Of a stretch of DNA of 64,000 bases, positions 16,836 through 26,615 are shown one piece after another (the stretch's first letter is position 1; each line of letters starts with the position of its first letter). The translations under genes were made by a program, and so were the position numbers. The notes beneath the pieces were generated by a model. That model was not told the DNA's origin. It worked only from the letters and a program-made list of their open reading frames with translations, and did no database searches. The stretch comes from Streptomyces sp. NRRL F-2580 (GTDB lineage Bacteria > Actinomycetota > Actinomycetes > Streptomycetales > Streptomycetaceae): positions 123,926-187,925 of the forward strand of contig NZ_JOIR01000019.1 in assembly GCF_000720115.1 (NCBI RefSeq), written 5' to 3'.

Positions 16836-18127
16836 CCGACCCCACCCCGCTCCACAGCCGCCACCGCACCGTCCTGCCCGACTGGCTCGCGCTCTACTAC
16901 AAGCACCCCATCGAGCTCACCCACGGCGAGGGCCGCCACGTCTGGGACGCCGACGGCAACCGCTACCTCGACTTCTTCGGCGGCATCCTCACCACGATGA
17001 CCGCCCACGCCCTGCCCGAGGTCACCAAGGCCGTCTCCGAACAGGCCGGGCGGCTCATCCACTCCTCCACCCTGTACCTGAACCGGCCGATGATCGAGCT
17101 GGCCGAGCGGGTCGCCGCCCTGTCGGGCATCCCCGACGCCCGGGTCTTCTTCACCACCTCCGGCACCGAGGCCAACGACACCGCCCTGCTGCTCGCGACG
17201 ACGTACCGCCGCTCCAATCAGATCCTGGCGATGCGCAACAGCTACCACGGCCGGTCCTTCTCCACGGTCTCCATCACCGGCAACCGCGGCTGGTCCCCGA
17301 CCAGCCTCTCGCCGCTGCAGACGTACTACGTGCACGGCGCGGTCCGCAGCCGCGGCCCCTTCGCCCACCTCTCCGACGCGGACTTCACCGCCGCGGCCGT
17401 CGCCGACCTGGAGGACGTGCTCGGCCAGGCCCGCGGCGGAGTGGCCGCCCTCATCGCCGAGCCGATCCAGGGCGTCGGCGGTTTCACCTCCCCGCCCGAC
17501 GGCCTGTACGGGTCCTTCCGCGAGGTCCTGAACCGCCACGGCATCCTGTGGATCAGCGACGAGGTGCAGACCGGCTGGGGCCGTACCGGCGAGCACTTCT
17601 GGGGATGGCAGGCGCACGCCCAGAACGGCCCGCCCGACATCCTCACCTTCGCCAAGGGCATCGGCAACGGCATGTCCATCGGCGGCGTGGTCGCCCGAGC
17701 CGAGGTGATGAACTGCATCGACTCCAATTCCATCTCCACCTTCGGCGGTTCCCCGGTCACCATGGCGGCCGGCGTCGCCAACCTCGCGTACCTGCTGGAG
17801 CACGACCTCCAGGGCAACGCCCGCCGCGTCGGCGGCCTGCTCCTGGACCGGCTCCGCGCCGTCGCCGCGCACGCACCCGCCGTACGGGAGGTCCGCGGCC
17901 GGGGCCTGATGGCCGGGCTGGAGCTGACGAAGCCCGGCACCGACGAGGCCGACCCGGACGCCGCCTCCGCCGTCCTGGAGGCGGCCCGCGAACGCGGCCT
18001 GCTGCTCGGCAAGGGCGGCGGGTACAACACCAGCGTGCTGCGCATCGCGCCGCCCCTGTCCCTCACCGTCGCCGAGGCGGAAGAGGGCGCCGAGATCCTC
18101 GAACAGGCCTTGCGCAGCATCGAGTAG
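16832..18127 (+). CDS. Class III aminotransferase of the pyrimidine operon
   Basis: 431-residue PLP enzyme of the omega-amino-acid transaminase group. PLP-binding Lys275 lies in FAKGIGNGMS, with the Asp of WISDEVQTGWGRTG and the phosphate-binding TTSGTEAND also conserved. Sitting between the carbamoyl hydrolase and dihydropyrimidinase it most likely deaminates beta-alanine (or 3-aminoisobutyrate) to a semialdehyde. GTG start overlaps the previous stop; 10 bases separate its stop from the next ATG. Confidence 0.88.
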   Translation: MTDPTPLHSRHRTVLPDWLALYYKHPIELTHGEGRHVWDADGNRYLDFFGGILTTMTAHALPEVTKAVSEQAGRLIHSSTLYLNRPMIELAERVAALSGIPDARVFFTTSGTEANDTALLLATTYRRSNQILAMRNSYHGRSFSTVSITGNRGWSPTSLSPLQTYYVHGAVRSRGPFAHLSDADFTAAAVADLEDVLGQARGGVAALIAEPIQGVGGFTSPPDGLYGSFREVLNRHGILWISDEVQTGWGRTGEHFWGWQAHAQNGPPDILTFAKGIGNGMSIGGVVARAEVMNCIDSNSISTFGGSPVTMAAGVANLAYLLEHDLQGNARRVGGLLLDRLRAVAAHAPAVREVRGRGLMAGLELTKPGTDEADPDAASAVLEAARERGLLLGKGGGYNTSVLRIAPPLSLTVAEAEEGAEILEQALRSIE

Positions 18128-18137
18128 GGGGACTCCC

Positions 18138-19538
18138 ATGAGCATCCGCACCCTGATCCGCGGCGGCCTCGTCATCACCGCGGCCGACGAACTGCACGCG
18201 GACGTCCTGATCGAGGACGGCCGCGTGGCGGCCCTCGCCGCACACGGCTCGGCGGCCGCCGAGGCCTGGACGGCCGACCGTACGATCGACGCGAGCGGGA
18301 AGTACGTGATCCCGGGCGGGGTCGACGCCCACACCCACATGGAACTCCCCTTCGGCGGTACCTCGGCCTCGGACACCTTCGAGACCGGAACCCGGGCCGC
18401 CGCCTGGGGCGGCACCACCACCATCGTCGACTTCGCCGTGCAGAGCGTGGGCCACTCCCTGCGCGAGGGACTCGACACCTGGTACGCCAAGGCCGACGGC
18501 AACTGCGCCGTCGACTACGCCTTCCACATGATCCTCTCGGACGTCAACGAGGGCACCCTGAAGGAGATGGACCTCCTCGTCGGGGAGGGCGTCACCTCCT
18601 TCAAGCTGTTCATGGCCTACCCCGGCGTCTTCTACAGCGACGACGGGCAGATCCTGCGCGCCATGCAGCGGGGTGCCTCCAACGGCGGGCTGATCATGAT
18701 GCACGCCGAGAACGGCATCGCGATCGACGTCCTCGTCGAACAGGCCCTGGCGCGCGGGGAGACCGACCCCCGCCACCACGGCGAGGTCCGCAAGGTGCTC
18801 CTCGAAGCCGAAGCCACCCACCGTGCGATCCAGCTCGCCAGGGTCGCCGGCGCGCCGCTGTACGTGGTCCACGTCTCGGCGGAGGAGGCGGTGGCCGAGC
18901 TGGCCGCCGCCCGCGACAAGGGGCTGCCCGTCTTCGGGGAAACCTGCCCGCAGTACCTGTTCCTGTCCACCGACAACCTCGCCGAGCCGGACTTCCAGGG
19001 TGCCAAGTACGTCTGCTCCACGCCGCTGCGGCCGAGGGAGCACCAGGCGGCGCTGTGGCGGGGGCTGCGGACCAACGACCTCCAGGTGGTCTCCACCGAC
19101 CACTGCCCCTTCTGCTTCCGCGGCCAGAAGGAGCTCGGCCGCGGGGACTTCTCCAAGATCCCCAACGGACTGCCCGGCGTGGAGAACCGCATGGACCTCC
19201 TCCACCAGGCCGTCCTGGACGGGCACATCAGCCGCCGCCGCTGGATCGAGATCGCCTGCGCGACCCCGGCCCGGATGTTCGGCCTCTACCCCCAGAAGGG
19301 CACCATCGCGCCGGGCTCCGACGCCGACATCGTCCTCTACGATCCGCACGCCGAGCAGGTCATCTCCGCCGAGACGCACCACATGAACGTGGACTACTCG
19401 GCGTACGAGGGCAAGCGGATCACCGGGCGCGTCGACACCGTGCTGTCGCGCGGCGAACTCGTCATCGAACAGCGCGAATTCACCGGCCGGGCCGGCCACG
19501 GGGCCTTCATCCCCCGCTCCACCTGCCAGTACCTGTAA
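18138..19538 (+). CDS. hydA: Dihydropyrimidinase / D-hydantoinase
   Basis: 466-residue binuclear-zinc cyclic amidohydrolase. Metal ligands appear in GGVDAHTHM, the carboxylated bridging Lys156 in TSFKLFMAYP, and His residues in MMHAENG and VVHVSAEEA; the Asp of STDHCPF is also present. It opens dihydrouracil/dihydrothymine or 5-substituted hydantoins to N-carbamoyl compounds, the substrate of the first gene in the operon. Length is normal for the family. The missing first step (dihydropyrimidine dehydrogenase) is not in the window. Confidence 0.93.
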   Translation: MSIRTLIRGGLVITAADELHADVLIEDGRVAALAAHGSAAAEAWTADRTIDASGKYVIPGGVDAHTHMELPFGGTSASDTFETGTRAAAWGGTTTIVDFAVQSVGHSLREGLDTWYAKADGNCAVDYAFHMILSDVNEGTLKEMDLLVGEGVTSFKLFMAYPGVFYSDDGQILRAMQRGASNGGLIMMHAENGIAIDVLVEQALARGETDPRHHGEVRKVLLEAEATHRAIQLARVAGAPLYVVHVSAEEAVAELAAARDKGLPVFGETCPQYLFLSTDNLAEPDFQGAKYVCSTPLRPREHQAALWRGLRTNDLQVVSTDHCPFCFRGQKELGRGDFSKIPNGLPGVENRMDLLHQAVLDGHISRRRWIEIACATPARMFGLYPQKGTIAPGSDADIVLYDPHAEQVISAETHHMNVDYSAYEGKRITGRVDTVLSRGELVIEQREFTGRAGHGAFIPRSTCQYL

Positions 19539-19556
19539 GCGTCAAGGAGCCGCCCC

Positions 19557-20558
19557 ATGGACTTCGGCCTCGTCCTGCAAACCGACCCGCCCGCCTCACA
19601 GGTCATCAGCCTCATGCGCCGCGCCGAGCGCAACGGCTTCCGCTACGGCTGGACCTTCGACTCCGCGGTGCTGTGGCAGGAGCCGTTCGTCATCTACAGC
19701 CAGATCCTGGAACACACCCGCAAGCTGCACGTGGGCCCCATGGTCACCAACCCGGGCACCCGCACCTGGGAGGTCACCGCCTCCACCTTCGCCACCCTCA
19801 ACGACATGTTCGGCAACCGCACCGTCTGCGGGATCGGCCGCGGCGACTCGGCGATGCGGGTCGCCGGACGCAAACCCAACACCCTGGCCCGGCTCGGCGA
19901 GGCCATCGACGTCATTCGGGACCTCGCCGAGGGCCGCGAGGCGCTGGTCGACGGCAACCCGGTGCGGCTGCCGTGGGTCCGCGAGGGCAAGCTGCCGGTG
20001 TGGATGGCGGCGTACGGGCCGAAGGCCCTGGCCCTCGCCGGGCAGAAGGCGGACGGGTTCATCCTTCAGCTCGCCGACCCGTACCTGACGGAGTGGATGG
20101 TGAAGTCGGTCCGCGACGCCGCCGCCGAGGCCGGCCGCGATCCGGCCGGGATCACCATCTGCGTGGCGGCCCCCGCGTACGTGGGCGACGACCTCGCGCA
20201 CGCGCGCGACCAGTGCCGCTGGTTCGGCGGCATGGTCGGCAACCACGTCGCCGACCTCGTCGGCCGCTACGGCGAGCACTCCTCGATGGTGCCCGACGAG
20301 CTCACCGAGTACATCAAGGCCCGCCAGGGCTACGACTACAGCCACCACGGCCGCGCCGGGAACCCGTCCGCGGACTTCGTCCCCGACGAGATCGTCGACC
20401 GCTTCTGCCTCCTGGGCCCGGCCGAGGCCCACATCGAGAAGCTCCGGGTCCTGCGCGACCTCGGCGTCGACCAGTTCGCCGTGTACGACATGCACGACGC
20501 GCGCGAGGCCACGATCGACGCGTACGGCCAGTACGTCATCCCGGTGCTGCGGGACTGA
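19557..20558 (+). CDS. LLM-class F420-dependent oxidoreductase
   Basis: 333-residue luciferase-like TIM-barrel protein (MDFGLVLQTDPPASQVI...) of the F420-dependent LLM group. It starts 18 bases after the hydantoinase stop, and the four genes look like one transcript ended by a very strong hairpin. Similar oxidoreductases are known beside hydantoinase genes in actinobacteria, so it may act on a ring intermediate, perhaps replacing the usual dehydrogenase; that role is inference. Confidence 0.85.
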   Translation: MDFGLVLQTDPPASQVISLMRRAERNGFRYGWTFDSAVLWQEPFVIYSQILEHTRKLHVGPMVTNPGTRTWEVTASTFATLNDMFGNRTVCGIGRGDSAMRVAGRKPNTLARLGEAIDVIRDLAEGREALVDGNPVRLPWVREGKLPVWMAAYGPKALALAGQKADGFILQLADPYLTEWMVKSVRDAAAEAGRDPAGITICVAAPAYVGDDLAHARDQCRWFGGMVGNHVADLVGRYGEHSSMVPDELTEYIKARQGYDYSHHGRAGNPSADFVPDEIVDRFCLLGPAEAHIEKLRVLRDLGVDQFAVYDMHDAREATIDAYGQYVIPVLRD

Positions 20559-20582
20559 CACCCCGTCGCGCACCCGATCCGT

Positions 20583-20639
20583 CCCCGGGCGGTCCCCGGC
20601 CCGGCCCCTCACCGGGGCCGGACCGGGGACCGCCCGGGG
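20583..20639. terminator. Very long bidirectional hairpin
   Basis: Two 26-base arms (20583-20608 and 20614-20639) with one mismatch and a 5-base loop, rich in CCCCGG blocks, lie between two convergent stops (20558 and 20650). No T-tract follows, as is common for GC-rich actinobacterial terminators. It should end both the catabolic operon and the MFS transcript. Confidence 0.8.
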
Positions 20640-20649
20640 CGCCCGGCGC

Positions 20650-22068
20650 TCAGGCCTTGCGGCGGCCGAGGCCGAGGGCCACCAGGAGGGCCGCCGCGAT
20701 CACGATCGCCGCGTCGACCGCGAGGACCGTGCGCACCCCGTCGAAGAGCGAGGCCCGCGTGGTGGCCAGCACACCGAGCAGCGGGATGCCGATGGTGATG
20801 CCGACCTGCTGGGTGGTGGTGACCAGGCCGGTCGCCAGGCCCTGCTCCTCGTCGGGCACGCCGCTCGTCACCACCACTCCGTACGAGACGATCGCGCCCA
20901 GGTGGCACATGCTGGCCAGCGAGACGGCCGCGGTCGCCAGCAGGGCGCCCGACCCCGTGCCCACGCCGAGCAGCGCGACCCCCAGCAGGCCCTGGCCGAG
21001 CAGCGAGCCGACCAGGGTGCGGCGGGCACCGAAGCGACCGATCACCTTCGAGGCGTACGAACCGGCGAGGACGGACGCGAGGCCCTGGACGCCGAAGACC
21101 AGCCCCGTGCGGAAGGACGACAGCTCCAGGGTCTCCTGGAGGTAGAGGGTCAGCACGAAGACGACCGTCGACATCATCGAGAACGTCACCAGACCGCCGA
21201 TGTTGCCCCACGCGATCGTGCGCCGCTTCAGCATCGGCAGCGAGACCAGCGGGGCCGGGGACTTCGACTCCACCGCCACGAACGCGGCGAGCAGGACGAG
21301 TCCGGCCACCAGCGTGCCCCAGACGTCCGGGTCCCCGAAACCGCGCTGGGCCGCCGTCGTCAGGGCGTAGATCAGCGCGAGCAGTCCGCCGGTGACGGTG
21401 ACGGCGCCGGGCACGTCCAGGCGCGGCCGCTCGGCGGTGCGCGATTCCGGCAGCAGACCCGGGGCGAGGGCCAGGACGACCACCGAGGCGACCGCGAGCA
21501 GGCCCATCGTGGAGCGCCAGCCCAGGGTGTCGGTCATGACACCGCCGAGCACCATGCCGACGGTGAAGCCGAGGGACAGCAGGGTGCCGGAGATGCCCAG
21601 CGCCTTGTCGCGCAGCGGGCCCTCGGGGAACGTCGTGGTCAGCAGGGACATGCCGGTGGGCACGATGACCGCCGCGCCCAGCCCCTGCAGGGCGCGCCCG
21701 GTCAGGAAGGACGCCGGGTCCCAGGCGAGGGTCGCGAGGACGGACGCCGCGCCGAAGAGCGCGAGGCCGGTGAGAAACAGCTTCCTGCGGCCGTACAGGT
21801 CGGCGATCCGGCCGAACAGGAGGAGGAAGCCGCCGGAGGGCAGTGCGAACGCGGTGACCGCCCACTGGAGGGCGGACCGGCCGAGGCCCAGGTCCTCGCC
21901 GAGCACCGGCAGGGCCACGTTCAGGACGGAGAAGTCGAGCGCCACCATGAACTGGGCGGCGCAGAGGACGAAGAGGACCAGCCGGGCCCGTCCGGAGAGC
22001 CGGGTGTCGTCGGGGGTCGCCGGGCGCGGCCCGGTGGTCGTGGTCGTGAGATGTGTGTCGATCGCCAT
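20650..22068 (-). CDS. MFS multidrug-type transporter (DHA2 family)
   Basis: 472 residues with about 14 hydrophobic segments; motif A GRIADLYGRRK and the N-terminal ALDFSVLNVALP are typical of DHA2 drug:H+ antiporters. ATG at 22068 is chosen because AAGGTGG sits about 6 bases before it. It is divergent from an MmyB-type regulator, a pairing usually seen with substrate-responsive efflux pumps. Substrate unknown. Confidence 0.9.
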   Translation of the reverse strand: MAIDTHLTTTTTGPRPATPDDTRLSGRARLVLFVLCAAQFMVALDFSVLNVALPVLGEDLGLGRSALQWAVTAFALPSGGFLLLFGRIADLYGRRKLFLTGLALFGAASVLATLAWDPASFLTGRALQGLGAAVIVPTGMSLLTTTFPEGPLRDKALGISGTLLSLGFTVGMVLGGVMTDTLGWRSTMGLLAVASVVVLALAPGLLPESRTAERPRLDVPGAVTVTGGLLALIYALTTAAQRGFGDPDVWGTLVAGLVLLAAFVAVESKSPAPLVSLPMLKRRTIAWGNIGGLVTFSMMSTVVFVLTLYLQETLELSSFRTGLVFGVQGLASVLAGSYASKVIGRFGARRTLVGSLLGQGLLGVALLGVGTGSGALLATAAVSLASMCHLGAIVSYGVVVTSGVPDEEQGLATGLVTTTQQVGITIGIPLLGVLATTRASLFDGVRTVLAVDAAIVIAAALLVALGLGRRKA

Positions 22069-22158
22069 GGCCACCACCTTCGTGGCCCGGGAATGCCGGT
22101 GGAGAGTGTGAACTTATCCTGTTGGCGGCACCACCAGGCAGCCGAACAGGGGGACTTC

Positions 22159-23031
22159 GTGGCCACAGCGACCGATGCGCACCGCCGGACGGAACTGCGC
22201 GAGTTCCTGATGAGCAGGCGCGCGCGGATCACCCCGGCCGAGGCCGGCCTCCCGGACGGCGGGGGCCGCCGGCGCACCCCGGGCCTGCGGCGCGAAGAGG
22301 TGGCCGTGCTCGCCGGGGTCGGGGTCTCCTGGTACCAGTGGCTGGAACAGGGCCGCGACATCACGGTGTCCTCGCAGGTCCTGGACTCGGTGGGCCGGGT
22401 GCTGAAGCTGACCAGCGCCGAGCGCCGGCACCTGTACGTGCTCGCCGGGCTCAACCCGCCGGCCCTGGAGGTAGCCCCCGACGACCGGGGCATGTGCGAC
22501 GGCCTGAAGCGGCTGATCGAGGCCTGGATGCCGTTCCCCGCGCACATCATGGACGTGTACTGGAACACCGTGGCGTACAACGACGCGGCCGCGCTGGTGT
22601 TCGGGATGCGCCCGGAGATCGTGCAGAACTGCCTGATCGCCTTCTTCACCGACCCCATCTACCGGTCCCGCGCGGCGCACTGGGAGCGGATCGCCTGCCT
22701 GGTGGTGGCCCAGTACCGGGCGGCCTGCTCCGAGAACCCCCACGACGAGGGCTTCCGGGCCGTGATCGAGGAGGCGCGGGAGCTCAGCCCGGAGTTCGCC
22801 GAGCTGTGGGACCGGGGTGACGTCCGGCCCGGCGGCCAGACGGAGAAGCAGATGGACCATCCGGTCGCCGGCGCGCTCTACGTGGAGTCGACGCAGCTGC
22901 GCGTGCCGGCCCGCCCCGACCTGGCGATCGTGCTCCACACCCCGCTGCCGGGCACGGGCACGGCCGAGAGGCTGGAGTGGCTGGCCTCGCCCGAGGGCCG
23001 GCGGGCCTGCATGTTCCCGCTCGCGGGCTGA
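22159..23031 (+). CDS. MmyB-type XRE transcriptional regulator
   Basis: 290 residues: N-terminal helix-turn-helix (about 1-85; RRTPGLRREEVAVLAGVGVSWYQWLEQGRD is the family hallmark) and a C-terminal PAS-like MmyB ligand domain (about 105-270), which in relatives binds fatty-acid-like ligands. GTG at 22159 with GGGGGA just upstream. Divergent from the MFS pump with a 90-base shared promoter region, so it most likely controls that pump. Confidence 0.9.
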   Translation: MATATDAHRRTELREFLMSRRARITPAEAGLPDGGGRRRTPGLRREEVAVLAGVGVSWYQWLEQGRDITVSSQVLDSVGRVLKLTSAERRHLYVLAGLNPPALEVAPDDRGMCDGLKRLIEAWMPFPAHIMDVYWNTVAYNDAAALVFGMRPEIVQNCLIAFFTDPIYRSRAAHWERIACLVVAQYRAACSENPHDEGFRAVIEEARELSPEFAELWDRGDVRPGGQTEKQMDHPVAGALYVESTQLRVPARPDLAIVLHTPLPGTGTAERLEWLASPEGRRACMFPLAG

Positions 23032-23141
23032 ATCCCGCAGCGGCCGGCCCGGGGGCGGTTCACCCGGCGGCCACCCGGTGGCCGGGCGGACGTCCGGGAA
23101 CGGCGGTGGGGTTTGTCGGCCGACCGTGCTTTGCTGGGGGC

Positions 23142-23966
23142 ATGATCGATGAGTTCCTGGCCCATGGCCTGTCCGATGTGGAAGAGGCCGTCCGCAAGGC
23201 GGCGGCGATCGAGATCATGCCGAGATTCAGGCAGCTCGCCGAGCACGAGGTCGACGAGAAGAGCGGCCCCCACGACCTGGTGACCGTCGCCGACCGCCGG
23301 GCCGAGGAGCACCTCACGGCCTCCCTGACGCGGCTGCTGCCCGGTTCCGCCGTGGTCGGCGAGGAGGCGGTGCACGCCGATCCCACCGTGTACGAGGCGC
23401 TGCGCGCGGACGCCCCGGTGTGGATCGTCGACCCCGTGGACGGCACCCGCCAGTTCGTCAACGGCGACCCGGCCTTCTGCACCCTGGTGGCGCTGGCCGT
23501 GCGCGGGGAGATCCTCGCCTCCTGGACCTACGCCCCGGCGCTGGAGGAGCTGGCGACCGCCGTGCGCGGGCAGGGCGCGTACGTCAACGGCGAGCGGATC
23601 CGGAGCGGTTCGCCGGAGGCCGGCGCCACGCTGCGGGTCGCCATCGCGCACCCGCTGTACACCTCCGACGAGAACAAGCGGACGCTCGCCCGGCTGGACG
23701 TGCCCGGCGTGGCGGCCAGGCCGTGCGGTTCGGCGGGCCTGGAGTACCTGAAGGTGGCCCGCGGCGAGATGGACGGCCTGGCCTTCACCTGGCCCTCGGC
23801 CTGGGACCACGCGGCCGGACTGCTGCTGGTCGCCGAGGCCGGCGGGGCGCAGAGCACGGTCGACGGGGTCCCCTTCCGGGTGGACCGCGACAACGCGCTG
23901 CCGTTCGCCGTCGGACGCGACGAGGCCACCGCCGTACGCATCCGGGAGCTGCTCCGGGGCGCCTAG
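23142..23966 (+). CDS. Inositol-monophosphatase-family phosphatase (HisN-like)
   Basis: 274 residues with the metal-site motifs of the IMPase superfamily: [21 protein letters not shown] and [17 protein letters not shown]. The length and sequence fit the actinobacterial branch that includes histidinol-phosphate phosphatase HisN as well as inositol and fructose-bisphosphatases; the substrate cannot be fixed from sequence. ATG at 23142 chosen over in-frame upstream codons that fall in the previous gene. Stand-alone gene followed by a repeat/hairpin. Confidence 0.88.
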   Translation: MIDEFLAHGLSDVEEAVRKAAAIEIMPRFRQLAEHEVDEKSGPHDLVTVADRRAEEHLTASLTRLLPGSAVVGEEAVHADPTVYEALRADAPVWIVDPVDGTRQFVNGDPAFCTLVALAVRGEILASWTYAPALEELATAVRGQGAYVNGERIRSGSPEAGATLRVAIAHPLYTSDENKRTLARLDVPGVAARPCGSAGLEYLKVARGEMDGLAFTWPSAWDHAAGLLLVAEAGGAQSTVDGVPFRVDRDNALPFAVGRDEATAVRIRELLRGA

Positions 23967-23967
23967 C

Positions 23968-24024
23968 GACCCCGGACAGACCCCGGACAGACCCCGGACA
24001 GACCCGGACAGACCCCGGTCTGTC
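23968..24024 (+). repeat. Tandem 11-bp repeats ending in a hairpin
   Basis: Three perfect head-to-tail copies of GACCCCGGACA (23968-24000), a fourth copy one base shorter (24001-24010), then a partial copy that closes a perfect inverted repeat GACAGACC-CC-GGTCTGTC (24007-24024). It begins two bases after the phosphatase stop and lies before the oxidoreductase, so a terminator or attenuator role is plausible. Confidence 0.75.
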
Positions 24025-24099
24025 CCAGGGGTGTCCGGCCCCCGGCGCGGGGCGCAATATCCTAGAGGCGCAGGGCCGCCGGAGACGAAGGAGTCGCAA

Positions 24100-25518
24100 G
24101 TGCCGTCGATTCTCGATGTGGTCGTGGTGGGGGCGGGGCCCAACGGGCTGACCGCCGCCGTCGAACTGGCCCGGCGCGGCTTCTCGGTGGCCGTCTTCGA
24201 AGCCGCCGAGACGGTGGGCGGCGGCGCCCGGACGGAGGAGCTCACCCTCCCCGGCTTCCGGCACGACCCGTGCTCGGCGGTGCATCCGCTCGGGGCCGGC
24301 TCCCCGGTCTTCGCCACGATGCCGCTGAAGCGGTACGGGCTGGAGTGGCTGCACGCCCCGCTGCCGATGGCGCACCCCTTCGATGACGGCACGGCCGCCG
24401 TCCTCTCCCGCTCGGTGGCCGAGACGGCGGCGTCGTTCGGGCCGCGGGACGCGGGCGCCTACCGTCGGCTGGTCGGCCCGTTCCTCGGCAAGTGGGACAC
24501 CCTGGCCCGGGACTTCATGTCCCTGCCGAACACCGCGCTGCCGCGCGACCCCCTCACCCTCGCCCGTTTCGGGCTCGCCGGGCTGCCGCCGGCCACCTGG
24601 CTCCTGCGCCGCTTCCGCGACGAGCGGGCCAGGGCCCTGTTCGCGGGGCTCGTGGCCCACGTCATCGCTCCGCTCGGCGGGATCGGCACCGGAGCCGTCG
24701 GCCTGGTCTTCGCGCTGGCCGCGCACGCGAACGGCTGGCCGATGGCGCGCGGAGGCTCGCAGTCCGTCTCCGACGCGCTCGCCGCGTACCTGCGCGACCT
24801 CGGCGGGACGATCCACACCGGTTTCGAGGTCAAGCGGCTCGACGACCTCCCGCCGGCCCGGGCGTACGTCTTCGACACCTCGCCGACCGCGCTGGCCCGG
24901 ATCGCCCGGCTGGGGCGCGCCTACGACGGCTACCGGTACGGCGCCTCCGTTTTCAAGATCGACTACGCGCTGGACGGCCCGGTCCCGTGGACCGCCGAGG
25001 AACCGCGCCGCGCCGGCACCGTCCAGATCGGTCCGCGCGCCCGCGACATCGACGCCGCCCTGCAGCTGGCCTCGGGCGGCCGGGCCCCCCGCAACCCCTT
25101 CCTCATCACCGCCCAGCCCAGCCTGCTCGACCCCGGCCGGGCACCCGAGGGCAAGCACGTCTTCTGGGCGTACGGGCACGTCCCCGCGGGCTGGGACGGC
25201 GATCTCACCGAGGCCGTCGAGAGGCAGCTGGAGCGCTTCGCCCCCGGCTTCCGCGACCTCGTCCTGGCGCGCGCCACGGCCGGCCCGCCCCAGCTCGCCG
25301 CCCGCAACCCCAACTACGTCGGCGGGGACATCGCCTGCGGAGCCGCCTCGGGCCTACAGCTGCTGCTGCGCCCGAAGATCTCCCTCTCCCCGTACACGAC
25401 GGCCTACCCGGCGGTCTTCCTCTGCTCCTCGGCGACCCCGCCGGGCCCCGGGGTGCACGGCATGTCCGGCCACAACGCCGCCAAGGCCGTCTGGCGCCAT
25501 CTGCGCGACGACGCCTGA
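24100..25518 (+). CDS. Phytoene-dehydrogenase-like FAD oxidoreductase
   Basis: 472 residues. N-terminal dinucleotide-binding motif [20 protein letters not shown] and C-terminal [15 protein letters not shown] place it in the CrtI/PDSH-like NAD(P)/FAD-dependent family. GTG start at 24100 follows GAAGGAG. No carotenoid genes are near, and relatives of this type (closer to human PYROXD2 than to CrtI) act on unknown substrates. It is followed 55 bases later by the macro-domain gene. Confidence 0.87.
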   Translation: MPSILDVVVVGAGPNGLTAAVELARRGFSVAVFEAAETVGGGARTEELTLPGFRHDPCSAVHPLGAGSPVFATMPLKRYGLEWLHAPLPMAHPFDDGTAAVLSRSVAETAASFGPRDAGAYRRLVGPFLGKWDTLARDFMSLPNTALPRDPLTLARFGLAGLPPATWLLRRFRDERARALFAGLVAHVIAPLGGIGTGAVGLVFALAAHANGWPMARGGSQSVSDALAAYLRDLGGTIHTGFEVKRLDDLPPARAYVFDTSPTALARIARLGRAYDGYRYGASVFKIDYALDGPVPWTAEEPRRAGTVQIGPRARDIDAALQLASGGRAPRNPFLITAQPSLLDPGRAPEGKHVFWAYGHVPAGWDGDLTEAVERQLERFAPGFRDLVLARATAGPPQLAARNPNYVGGDIACGAASGLQLLLRPKISLSPYTTAYPAVFLCSSATPPGPGVHGMSGHNAAKAVWRHLRDDA

Positions 25519-25573
25519 CGGCGGCTCAGCACCGTTCGTCCGGGCACCGTGCCACTCGCGAAAGGACGTCCCC

Positions 25574-26092
25574 ATGGTCCGCATCACCCTGGTGCTCGGC
25601 GACATCACCGCCGAGAAGGCCGACGCGATCGTCAACGCGGCCAACTCCTCGCTCCTCGGGGGCGGCGGAGTGGACGGCGCCATCCACCGCCGCGGCGGGC
25701 CGGAGATCCTCGCGGCCTGCGAGGACCTGCGGCGCTCCCACTACGGCAAGGGACTGCCGACGGGCCGGGCCGTGGCCACCACGGCCGGCCGGCTCGCCGC
25801 CGGGCACGTCATCCACACGGTGGGCCCGGTCTGGTCGCGCGAGGAGGACCGGTCGGAGCTGCTGGCCTCCTGCTACCGCGAAGCGCTGCGGATCGCCGAC
25901 GAGCTGGGAGCCCGTACGGTCGCCTTCCCGGCCATCTCCACCGGTATCTACGGCTGGCCCGTGGACGACGGGGCGCGGATCGCGGTGGAGACGGTGCGGG
26001 CGGCCCGGACCGAGGTGCGGGAGGTGCGGTTCGTCCTCTTCGACGCGGCCGCCTTCGCCGTCTTCGAGGCGGCGGTCGAAGGCTCCGAATAG
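25574..26092 (+). CDS. Macro-domain O-acetyl-ADP-ribose deacetylase
   Basis: 172-residue single macro domain that hydrolyses O-acetyl-ADP-ribose or removes ADP-ribose. The substrate-binding loops DAIVNAANSSLLGGGGVDGAIH and PAISTGIYGWP are intact. Close relatives include E. coli YmdB. ATG with AAAGGA upstream. No sirtuin or ADP-ribosyltransferase gene neighbours it, so its partner is elsewhere. Confidence 0.92.
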   Translation: MVRITLVLGDITAEKADAIVNAANSSLLGGGGVDGAIHRRGGPEILAACEDLRRSHYGKGLPTGRAVATTAGRLAAGHVIHTVGPVWSREEDRSELLASCYREALRIADELGARTVAFPAISTGIYGWPVDDGARIAVETVRAARTEVREVRFVLFDAAAFAVFEAAVEGSE

Positions 26093-26111
26093 GTCGTGGC
26101 GCCGGGATCGG

Positions 26112-26591
26112 TCACGCGCGCCGCGACGCGCCCGGGGCGGGCCGCGGATAGGTCCGGGACTGTTTGACGCTGCCGTACGCGAAGCTCGACTCGATCGAGG
26201 CGATCCCGGGGATGGCGTGGATGCGGTGGCGCACCAGGGCCTCGTAGGCCTCCAGGTCCTCGATGACGACGCGGAGCAGGTAGTCGCTGCTGCCCGCCAT
26301 CAGGTAACAGTCCTGGATGTGCTCGATGACGGCCACGTGCTCCTCGAAGAGCCGTACGGCCTCCGCCGTGTGGCGTTCCAGGCGGATCCGCACGAAGACG
26401 GTGACCGGGAGCCCGAAGGCCACCTGGTCGACCATGGCCGTGTAGCCGCGGATCAGGCCCGCCTCCTCCAGCCGCCGGACCCGGCGCAGGCAGGGCGACG
26501 GGGAGAGCCGCACGCGGTCGGCGAGGTCCTGGTTGGACAGGCGTCCGTCGGCCTGCAATTCCCGGATGATCTGCAGATCGACTGCGTCCAC
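26112..26591 (-). CDS. Lrp/AsnC-family regulator
   Basis: 159 residues: N-terminal HTH (DLQIIRELQADGRLSNQDLADRVRLSPSPCLRRVRRLEEAG) and C-terminal RAM ligand domain (DCYLMAGSSDYLLRVVIEDLEAYE). GTG at 26591 is preferred because AAGGAG ends 5 bases before it; the GTG at 26597 would overlap that RBS. It is divergent from a DMT exporter/aminotransferase pair, the common arrangement of an amino-acid sensor and an amino-acid exporter. Confidence 0.9.
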   Translation of the reverse strand: MDAVDLQIIRELQADGRLSNQDLADRVRLSPSPCLRRVRRLEEAGLIRGYTAMVDQVAFGLPVTVFVRIRLERHTAEAVRLFEEHVAVIEHIQDCYLMAGSSDYLLRVVIEDLEAYEALVRHRIHAIPGIASIESSFAYGSVKQSRTYPRPAPGASRRA

Positions 26592-26602
26592 GGCCACTCC
26601 TT

Positions 26603-26615
26603 GGCAGATTCTGCC
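26603..26615. promoter_or_regulatory. Palindrome in Lrp/exporter divergent region
   Basis: GGCAGA-T-TCTGCC is a perfect inverted repeat immediately upstream of the Lrp RBS and within the shared 136-base promoter region. Its size fits a Lrp-type dimer site; binding is unproven. Confidence 0.4.

Noticed and set aside
23968-24010. Short tandem repeats as a CRISPR array
   Set aside because: Units are 11 bp with no spacers and no cas genes.
24100-25518. Carotenoid biosynthesis gene
   Set aside because: CrtI-like fold only; no crtE/crtB/crtY near and sequence is closer to generic FAD oxidoreductases.
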